From the NCBI RefSeq assembly GCF_009742725.1, contig NZ_WPHG01000006.1, positions 62,001 through 126,000 on the forward strand: DNA of 64,000 nucleotides, read 5' to 3'. Of this stretch, positions 57,745-64,000 are shown piece after piece (within the stretch, counting starts at the first letter, position 1; every line of letters starts with the position of its first letter). The DNA comes from Nitratireductor arenosus. GTDB taxonomy: Bacteria; Pseudomonadota; Alphaproteobacteria; Rhizobiales; Rhizobiaceae. The notes under the pieces are model-generated. The model was not told the DNA's origin, searched no databases, and saw only the letters and a program-made list of their open reading frames with translations. The position numbers and the translations under genes were made by a program.

Positions 57745-57861
57745 ATCGGTGTTTACCCCGTTTCGCCGTCCGGTCGGGTTATCTCAATCGCAATATGCTG
57801 AAACATCCCTTAATCGCCACTCACATACGCATGTGATCGCTGCTTGGATCGGCCGCGCGGA

Positions 57862-58848
57862 TCAAAAGGCGATCCCGCCGTCGAGTTCCGACAGCGGGCG
57901 CACACCCGACAGCAACGCCCTGGCTTCGGCCTCGTCGCGGCGCATCTGCTCGCACAGCGTTTCGAGGTCGTCGAATTTTTCCTCGCCGCGCAGGAAACCG
58001 AACAGTGACACCCGGCAGGTCTCGCCGTAAAGGTCGCCGTCGAAATCGAAAACGAAGGTCTCAAGCAGCGGCGCGCCGTTGTCGTCCACCGTGGGACGCC
58101 GGCCGAAGCTGGCCACACCGTCGTGCAGGCTGCCGTCGGCGCGGCGCAGGCGCACTGCATAGATGCCGTGCTGTAGCGCAGTCTGCGGCGGCAGCGCCAT
58201 GTTGGCGGTGGGAAAGCCGAGCGTGCGCCCGAGCTGCTTGCCGCGCACCACCTCGGCCTCGACCGTGTAGCGGTAGCCGAGCAGGCCGGCGGCCGCGGCC
58301 ACCTCGCCTTCGGCCAGAAGCCCGCGGATGCGGCTTGACGAGATGACCTCGCCGCCCTCGTCGCCGAAAGCATCCACCAGCGTGACGGCGAAACCGTTGC
58401 GCTCGCCCGCGTCCTTCAGATAGGCCGGGTCGCCTTGGCGGTTACGGCCGAAGTGAAAATCGAAACCGGTAACGACATGCGCGATGCCAAGGCCGCCGAC
58501 CAGTATGTCCTGAACGAACTGTTCGGCATCCTGGCCGGCGAAGGCGCGGTCGAAACGTTGTTCGACGATCGCGTCGAAACCGATCACAGCCAGAAGCTCG
58601 GCCTTGAGCGGTGCCGGCGTCAGCCGGAACACCGGCGCTTCGGGACGGAACAGCGTGCGCGGATGCGGCTCGAAAGTCAGCGCCAAAGCCAGCGTATCGC
58701 GCCGTTTCGCCTCCGCCAGCGCCCGCCCGAGAACGACCTGATGGCCGCGATGAACACCATCGAAATTGCCGATCGCGACCACGCCGCCATGCCAGCCGGA
58801 CGGCAAGTCGGCGACATCGGCGAGGCGGGCGAAGCCGGTCTGTTTCAT
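57862..58848 (-). CDS. ribF: bifunctional riboflavin kinase / FAD synthetase
   Basis: RibF of 328 aa. The nucleotidyl-transferase domain has GNFDGVHRGHQ near residue 27, FDFHFGRNRQG near 125 and SSSRIRGLL near 163. The kinase domain has GKQLGRTLGFPTANM near 195. It converts riboflavin to FMN and then FAD. ATG 58848 is used; an ATG three codons upstream is possible. It is normally next to ileS in rhizobia, but here three genes separate them. Confidence 0.94.
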   Translation of the reverse strand: MKQTGFARLADVADLPSGWHGGVVAIGNFDGVHRGHQVVLGRALAEAKRRDTLALALTFEPHPRTLFRPEAPVFRLTPAPLKAELLAVIGFDAIVEQRFDRAFAGQDAEQFVQDILVGGLGIAHVVTGFDFHFGRNRQGDPAYLKDAGERNGFAVTLVDAFGDEGGEVISSSRIRGLLAEGEVAAAAGLLGYRYTVEAEVVRGKQLGRTLGFPTANMALPPQTALQHGIYAVRLRRADGSLHDGVASFGRRPTVDDNGAPLLETFVFDFDGDLYGETCRVSLFGFLRGEEKFDDLETLCEQMRRDEAEARALLSGVRPLSELDGGIAF

Positions 58849-58873
58849 TGGCGCCATCCGTGCCCGGCGCCCG

Positions 58874-59734
58874 TCAGCGCAAATGGGGCATGACGGCGAC
58901 CGGGTCATGGCCATGCTTGGCGAGAAAGGCCGCCAGCCTTTCCGGATCGGGCCGGCCGGGCTCGCCATAGTCGCGCGCGTGAATGCCGCCGGAAATATAA
59001 AGCGCGTCGATATCGTTCTGCGCGGCCCCCTTGATGTCGGTGAGGATGCCGTCGCCGATCGCGAGCGCCTCGTTGGCGTCGATCCGGCTTCCGGCGATCT
59101 CGGAGGCCTCGGCCAGCGCCAGTTCGTAGATCGGCCGGTGCGGCTTGCCGGCGATCAGGGTCCGCCCGCCGCGCAGGCCGTAGTCGCGCGCCAGCGCGCC
59201 GGCGCACCAGATAAGGCGGTCGCCACGCTCGACCACGATGTCGGGATTGGCGCACACCATCGGCAGATCGCGGGCGCGAAAGCGCATCAGCATTTCGGCA
59301 TAATCGTCCGGACCTTCGGTTTCGTCGTCGACAAAGCCGGTGCATATCACCGTGGACGCCTCCGGCTCCTCGACGAGTTCGACATCGATCCCCTCGAAAA
59401 TCGACACGTCGCGATCCGGCCCGAGATGGAACACGCGCCGCGGGCCGGAGCGGATCAGGTCGCGCGTGGCGTCTCCCGAGGTGACGAGGCGATCATAGGC
59501 GTCTGCGGGAACGCCGAGCGCGCGCAATTGCACCTCCACCTCCCGGCGCGGGCGCGGCGCGTTGGTGACCAGAACGACGATCTTGCCGGCCTGGCGCGCG
59601 CGCTGCAGCGCCGCGATGGCGCCTGCGAAAACGTGGATGCCATTGTGGACGACCCCCCAGACATCGCACAGGATCACGCGGTAGCGGCCGCTAATATCGT
59701 CGAGCCTGTCGAGCGTGATCGGTAAGTTGGGCAT
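58874..59734 (-). CDS. HAD-type hydrolase (TIGR01459 family)
   Basis: HAD phosphatase of 286 aa. Motif I is CDVWGVVHNG near residue 24, with the nucleophile aspartate; the motif II region is VTNAPRPR near 57; the motif III/IV region is AIGDGILTDIKGA near 228. The NagD-like architecture has a cap between. ATG 59734 has GGAG 5 bp upstream. It lies just upstream of ribF with 25 bp between, the usual rhizobial pairing. Substrate unknown. Confidence 0.88.
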   Translation of the reverse strand: MPNLPITLDRLDDISGRYRVILCDVWGVVHNGIHVFAGAIAALQRARQAGKIVVLVTNAPRPRREVEVQLRALGVPADAYDRLVTSGDATRDLIRSGPRRVFHLGPDRDVSIFEGIDVELVEEPEASTVICTGFVDDETEGPDDYAEMLMRFRARDLPMVCANPDIVVERGDRLIWCAGALARDYGLRGGRTLIAGKPHRPIYELALAEASEIAGSRIDANEALAIGDGILTDIKGAAQNDIDALYISGGIHARDYGEPGRPDPERLAAFLAKHGHDPVAVMPHLR

Positions 59735-59885
59735 GAAACTCCGCCTGCGGATCTTGTTCACCCGCCCGGACGGGCGCGCTCGGCACCGGGAATTAACCGA
59801 ACAGGTTCACCGTGTCATCAGGTTTCGCTTAACCTGACGCGCCGGTCATGGGAAACTGGAGCCTGTGGACGGATTGGAGGCGGGT

Positions 59886-61097
59886 TTGGCGGTGAAGAGC
59901 CTTTGTCGGAAAAGCTATCGCGGTCGTTGCAGCGACGACGGGGCGGCCGTCGGCCTTCTCGCCGCGGGCCTGGTGATGGTCTCGACCTCGGCCAACGCTG
60001 CCGAGGGCACGGTCTCGACCGCCGCCCTGCTCGGCGGCGGCGCGCTTTTCGCGTCCCTTCTCGCCCTGGCGTTCGCGCTCGCTGCCCATTTGCGCGCGAA
60101 GCGTGTCGCCGACCAGTTCGAGACCCTGCTGCGCTCCGTCGACCACGCCTTGAGGCAGGTGGCTTCGACCAGCAACTCCAGCGCCGGCACGATCGCGGAA
60201 ATGCAAGAAACCATTCGTGGCGAAATCGAAACGCTGTCACTCCGGGTCGCGGGGCGGGACGAGCGCGATGGGAACACGCCCAATGTGGTTTCCATCGCAG
60301 CCGTCCGGCCGCCGTCGGTAGAGCCCACGGAAACCGGCCGCGACGACCGCGCCATCGAGCTGGCCCTGTCGCATGCGGTCGCGGAGGAGCGGATCGAGCT
60401 CAGTCTGCAACCGATCGTTTCGGTGGGCGCCAACGCGGCCGCCGGGTTCGACGCCTTCGTCCTCCTCCAGCTCGAAAACGGCGAAGTCGTCAATATCGGC
60501 CGGATCGCCGAAACCACCGATCTGCCGCGCGCGAGGCTGGAACGGCTCCTGATAAGCCGCGCCGCGGAAGCCGCCCGGCGCCTCTTGGGAGCCGGCGGCG
60601 AGGCGACGCCACTGCACTGTCCCATCTCCGAAAGCCTTTTTCAGGATCGCGACGAACTGCGCTTGACGGTCGAGTTCCTGGCTCTGCATCCACCGCTGGC
60701 GCGGCTTGTCGTATTGTCGGTGCCGAGCGGCATGCTGACGGATGCCGCCACGCCACTTCGCGAGGCGCTGGACGAATTGCTGGAAACCGGTGTGACGCTC
60801 GCCGCCGAAGGATGGGACGGGACGACGAAGGCGCTGCCCGCCTTGCGCGCACTGCAGGTCGGCCACCTGAAACTGGACGCGGACCGGCTGCTCGACCGGA
60901 CCAAGAAGCGGCGCCGCGACCCGGCCGGGCTCGACATCATCAACGCGGCGGCCGAGTGCGGCATCCAGGTGATCGCGACCCGGGTGTCGAACGACGAGGA
61001 CGCGGTCAATCTGCTCGATCTGGGCATCGATCTGATGATCGGCGATCGGTTCTCGCAGCCGCGGCGGCTGCGTTCCGGCATGGGGCGGGTTGCCTGA
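59886..61097 (+). CDS. membrane-anchored degenerate EAL-domain protein
   Basis: Protein of about 403 aa. Two hydrophobic stretches near residues 20-65 (GLLAAGLVMVSTSANA, ALLGGGALFASLLALAFAL) anchor it, and a coiled-coil linker leads to a C-terminal domain that follows EAL order (ELSLQPIVSV near residue 171, later HLKLDADRLL). The catalytic EAL triplet reads FDAF, and the later DDFG and magnesium-binding residues are missing, so c-di-GMP hydrolysis is improbable. It may bind c-di-GMP or a protein partner. The TTG at 59886 has GGAGG 5 bp upstream; a GTG at 59892 is possible. It precedes the TadG-like genes. Confidence 0.75.
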   Translation: MAVKSLCRKSYRGRCSDDGAAVGLLAAGLVMVSTSANAAEGTVSTAALLGGGALFASLLALAFALAAHLRAKRVADQFETLLRSVDHALRQVASTSNSSAGTIAEMQETIRGEIETLSLRVAGRDERDGNTPNVVSIAAVRPPSVEPTETGRDDRAIELALSHAVAEERIELSLQPIVSVGANAAAGFDAFVLLQLENGEVVNIGRIAETTDLPRARLERLLISRAAEAARRLLGAGGEATPLHCPISESLFQDRDELRLTVEFLALHPPLARLVVLSVPSGMLTDAATPLREALDELLETGVTLAAEGWDGTTKALPALRALQVGHLKLDADRLLDRTKKRRRDPAGLDIINAAAECGIQVIATRVSNDEDAVNLLDLGIDLMIGDRFSQPRRLRSGMGRVA

Positions 61098-61218
61098 CGG
61101 CGAAGGGTTAACGGCGGCTGAAACCGTCCACGGCAATTCGAGCCTTTGCACAAACCGGACCTTAGCGGGTTTCTGTCATCATCCTTCGGTCCATAGGGAT
61201 AGCAGGGGTGCAGCGACG

Positions 61219-63114
61219 ATGTTCCGGAAGTTTCTTCGCGATATTCGCGGCGACTACATGATCGCCACCGCGATCGCCATCGTGCCGATCATGGGCGGGT
61301 TGGCGCTGGCGATCGACTACGCCGAGATCACCCGTCAGCGCACCGCGACACTGAACGCACTCGACGCGGCCGGCATCGCCACGGCCCGCCGCATCGTGGA
61401 AGGAGCCGACGAGAAGGAGGCCAAGCAATACGCGCTCGCCTTCTTCAAGGCCAACGTGCCCGGCGCCGACACCTCCAAGACCAAATTCAACGTCATCCTG
61501 CCCACGAGCAAGCAGGGCGGAGGTCTTCTGACCATCGAGGCCGAGCATCCCTACGAACCCTATTTTCTGTCGGCTTTCGGCAGTCTGCTCGGTGCCGAGA
61601 TCGGCGAAATAAACTTCGCCGCCAAAACCCAGATCAGGTTGAAGAACACGCTCGAGGTCGCACTGGTGCTCGATAATTCGGGCTCGATGGACTATAACGG
61701 CTCGGGATCCGGCAAGAAGCGAATCTCGCTGCTCAAGGACGCAGCCAAACAGCTGGTCAAGAAGCTCGCCGACGAAGCCGAGCAGATGAAGCAGGTCGAC
61801 AAGCCGGTTCAGTTCGGACTGGTTCCGTTCGCCGCGTCGGTCAATGTCGGGTCGGGCAATGCCGGCGCGAGTTGGATGGATACGGAGGGCCGTTCGCCGA
61901 TTCATCACGAGAATTTCGACTGGTCGACCATGCCGAACGACAAGAAGGTCGTGCCGGCGGGCGGGGTCTACGTCAAGAGCGGCGACGCCTGGAACGATAC
62001 GGAAGGCGCCATCGTCACACGTTTCAGCATGCTCGACGAGATGAAGCGCATCACGGGCCAGACCTGGGAAAGCAATTGGGAATACACCTGCACGAAATAT
62101 AACTGGTGGGGCAACTGCCGGAGCTATGGCTGGGTAGACCAGGGCGAGTACAAATACACCTACGGCTCCTACGCGAGTTGGCAGGGCTGCGTGGAAGCCC
62201 GCCCCTATCCGTACAATACCAACGACGCAACGCCGAACAAAAGCACCCCGGCGACGCTGTTCGTGCCCATGTTCGCGCCCGACGAGACCGACCTGACCTC
62301 GGGTGGCCGGGCCTCCAACAGCTATTGGTCGGACGGGACGTCGGGCGGTTCGGCCTACCGGCAGGGCTTCATGCCGAAATATTTCACGCCCTCTTCGACC
62401 TCCAGTTCGGCCGGCAACGGCGAGGGCCCCAATTATTCGTGCACGACCAAGCCGATCACGCCGCTGGTGGACGTCACGACGACCGTCGGCCTCAACAAGA
62501 TCAACGATGCCATCGACAACATGTCGCCCAATGGCGGCACCAACGTGCCGGAGGGTCTGGCCTGGGGCTGGCGCGTGGTTTCAGGCGCGGCGCCCTTCAG
62601 CGAAGGCCGACCCGATACCGAAAACGGCAACGACAAGGTGGTGATCGTGCTGACCGACGGGGAAAACACCTATTATACTCCCGGCTCACTCGGCCATTCC
62701 GACGATGCCGACAACAAATCGATCTATTCCGCCTACGGCTACACCGCAAAGTCCCAACCCGGCGCCTCCTTCACCCGGCTGTTCATGGGCACCGACACCG
62801 GTGTCAACAAGTCCGGCTATTACAACGACAACTACACGGCGGCCATGAACGATCACATGCAACAGCTCTGCGACAACGCCAAGACCAAGGGGCTGATCCT
62901 GATGACGGTGTCGCTGGATCTGAGCGAAAGCAAGTCGAGCGAAAAGAAAGCCATCCAGGCGCTAAAGGCATGCGCGTCTGAATCGCGCTTTCGCAAGGAC
63001 CCGGACAATCCCTCCAAGGCGGCGAAACTCTACTGGAACGCGACCGGCGGCAATCTTTCGGAAAAGTTCGAGGAAATCGCCGACGAACTGTCCAACCTGC
63101 GCATCGTGGGGTGA
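61219..63114 (+). CDS. TadG-like pilus-assembly protein with von Willebrand A domain
   Basis: Protein of 631 aa. An N-terminal Tad/TadE-type helix (IATAIAIVPIMGGLALAIDYAEI) places it in the inner membrane with most of the chain outside. The metal-ion-dependent adhesion site DNSGSMD near residue 157 and TDGENTYYTPGS near 478 form a VWA domain. A long insertion in the VWA region (about 270-430) is rich in Tyr, Trp and Cys pairs, including CTKYNWWGNC and QGCVEARP. Probable adhesin or pseudopilin-like part of a Flp/Tad pilus system; no other tad gene is in the window. ATG 61219 gives the standard start. Confidence 0.85.
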   Translation: MFRKFLRDIRGDYMIATAIAIVPIMGGLALAIDYAEITRQRTATLNALDAAGIATARRIVEGADEKEAKQYALAFFKANVPGADTSKTKFNVILPTSKQGGGLLTIEAEHPYEPYFLSAFGSLLGAEIGEINFAAKTQIRLKNTLEVALVLDNSGSMDYNGSGSGKKRISLLKDAAKQLVKKLADEAEQMKQVDKPVQFGLVPFAASVNVGSGNAGASWMDTEGRSPIHHENFDWSTMPNDKKVVPAGGVYVKSGDAWNDTEGAIVTRFSMLDEMKRITGQTWESNWEYTCTKYNWWGNCRSYGWVDQGEYKYTYGSYASWQGCVEARPYPYNTNDATPNKSTPATLFVPMFAPDETDLTSGGRASNSYWSDGTSGGSAYRQGFMPKYFTPSSTSSSAGNGEGPNYSCTTKPITPLVDVTTTVGLNKINDAIDNMSPNGGTNVPEGLAWGWRVVSGAAPFSEGRPDTENGNDKVVIVLTDGENTYYTPGSLGHSDDADNKSIYSAYGYTAKSQPGASFTRLFMGTDTGVNKSGYYNDNYTAAMNDHMQQLCDNAKTKGLILMTVSLDLSESKSSEKKAIQALKACASESRFRKDPDNPSKAAKLYWNATGGNLSEKFEEIADELSNLRIVG

Positions 63115-63145
63115 GGATGCGCAGCGGGCGGCCGGACGGTGATCG

Positions 63146-64000
63146 GTGCCGCCCGTGAGCGGGGCGGCAAGTGGGGGCCTCACCGCCCGCCGCCTCTTCC
63201 GCCGGGCGTGCCGCGTCGCCGTAAACGGCCACCGTGCGATTGCCCGGTTGCGCGCCGACCTTTCCGGCAATTATTCGGTCGCCTTCGCACTCGCCCTGCT
63301 GCCCATCATGGGTGGGGTGGCGATCGCCGTCGACTTCACCGAGATGAACCGGCAAAAACAGGCGATGCTCAACGCGCTCGACGCGGCCGGCATCGCAACG
63401 GCCAGGCGGATCGTCGAAGGCGCGAACGAGGCGGAGTTGCACGCCTATGCGAAAACCTTCTTCGAGGCCAATCTCGGGCCGGTCAAGCCGACCCGCACGG
63501 CGCTTACGGTAATCCTGCCCAGCAACGAGGCGGGCGGCGGGACATTGAAGCTGAGCGCCCGCCTCCACTACGAGCCTTATTTCTTCCCAGTGTTCAAGGC
63601 GCTGCTCGCCGACGGCACGTCGGCCGACGAAATCAGCTTCGCGGCGAAAACCGAACTACGCCTGAAAAACACCCTCGAGGTCGCGCTGGCGCTCGACAAT
63701 TCAGGTTCGATGTCCCAGACCGGTTCGGGCTCCGGCGAAATGCGCATCGACCTTTTGAAGGCCGCCGCCAAGCAACTCGTCGACACGCTCGCCCAGCAGG
63801 CGAGCCTGATCAAGCAGGTCGAAAAACCCGTTCAGTTCTCGCTCGTTCCCTTCGCCGCCTCGGTAAATGTCGGACCGGAAAATTCTGGCGCGGCGTGGAT
63901 GGACGTCGCCGGCCTGTCGCCCGTCCATCACGAGAACTTCGACTGGACCACGATGAGCAGCGGCACCAAGCGGGCCGCAAGAAGCGGCGCCATGTGGGTC
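63146..64000 (+). CDS. second TadG-like VWA protein, 3'-truncated by the window
   Basis: Paralogue of the preceding gene, 31 bp after it and running off the end. The visible 285 residues include the membrane helix (FALALLPIMGGVAIAVDF), the shared ALDAAGIATARRIVEGA block and the VWA motif DNSGSM. The frame opens after a TGA at 63140; GTG 63146 or 63155 are the candidate starts, with no strong ribosome site, and the extra 30 residues before the homologous start are Arg-rich. Tandem duplication is evident from the parallel residues through the VWA start. Confidence 0.8.
   Translation, partial: MPPVSGAASGGLTARRLFRRACRVAVNGHRAIARLRADLSGNYSVAFALALLPIMGGVAIAVDFTEMNRQKQAMLNALDAAGIATARRIVEGANEAELHAYAKTFFEANLGPVKPTRTALTVILPSNEAGGGTLKLSARLHYEPYFFPVFKALLADGTSADEISFAAKTELRLKNTLEVALALDNSGSMSQTGSGSGEMRIDLLKAAAKQLVDTLAQQASLIKQVEKPVQFSLVPFAASVNVGPENSGAAWMDVAGLSPVHHENFDWTTMSSGTKRAARSGAMWV

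Noticed and set aside
1-64000. tRNA, rRNA, insertion sequences, integrases or attachment sites
   Set aside because: No cloverleaf-like sequence, transposase or integrase motif was seen on either strand when reading through all gaps.

Overview
The window reads as a chromosomal segment of a GC-rich alphaproteobacterium, most likely order Hyphomicrobiales (Rhizobiales). The case rests on gene order. The run pmbA-cysQ-DUF4170-acyltransferase-waaA-lpxK with DUF2093 and mutL, and the run of two M16 peptidases, rsmD, an rluB-type pseudouridine synthase, tadA and ileS, are both typical of that order. Genus cannot be fixed from this sequence. Gene density is very high: no gene-free stretch exceeds 300 bp. 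I found no tRNA, rRNA, CRISPR array, insertion sequence or phage gene.

Layout. 1-8.1 kb: the 3' end of a 3-oxoadipate enol-lactonase gene, then a pimFABCD-type operon (hydratase/dehydrogenase, CoA ligase, thiolase, two acyl-CoA dehydrogenase subunits) for activation and beta-oxidation of dicarboxylic or fatty acids. 8.2-12.6 kb: a reactive-sulfur module with a BigR-like ArsR repressor reading away from two YeeE/YedE half-transporters, an ETHE1-like persulfide dioxygenase, a DUF442 sulfurtransferase and a SulP anion transporter; a clear palindromic operator sits between the repressor and the operon. 12.6-15.8 kb: a DctPQM TRAP transporter. 16-22.2 kb: amino-acid catabolism, with Lrp/hpd and FAH-family hydrolase/MarR for tyrosine or other aromatics, and tdh-kbl for threonine. 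22.3-24.1 kb: a membrane GGDEF protein and a small exported DUF7282-like protein. 24.2-26.4 kb: gcdH (glutaryl-CoA dehydrogenase) and a divergent LysR regulator. 26.4-32.4 kb: an accessory catabolic cluster of an MttB-family methyltransferase homologue, an enolase-superfamily enzyme and an old-yellow-enzyme-type demethylase, with a divergent LysR regulator.

32.5-40.9 kb: PilZ protein, mutL, DUF2093, then lipid A/Kdo genes lpxK and waaA with an acyltransferase, DUF4170, cysQ and pmbA. 41-45.3 kb: KefB/C-type antiporter, MATE exporter, patatin-like phospholipase. 45.3-55.1 kb: the M16 pair, rsmD, an rluB-like synthase with a seven-copy 57-bp repeat tail, tadA, a lipoprotein and ileS. ileS carries an in-frame palindromic repeat insertion in its editing domain. 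55.4-59.7 kb: two SDR genes and a MipA/OmpV porin lie between ileS and ribF plus a HAD hydrolase. 59.9-64 kb: a membrane-anchored degenerate EAL protein and two tandem TadG-like von Willebrand A proteins, the second cut by the window end.

The pim operon and gcdH could act in series, because odd-chain dicarboxylates shortened by Pim enzymes end as glutaryl-CoA; this is inference. The most notable items are the repeat insertion in ileS, the MttB/enolase/demethylase cluster without any corrinoid partner, the BigR-type sulfur operon with its operator, the repeat tail of the pseudouridine synthase, and the EAL-like protein that has lost its catalytic motifs.
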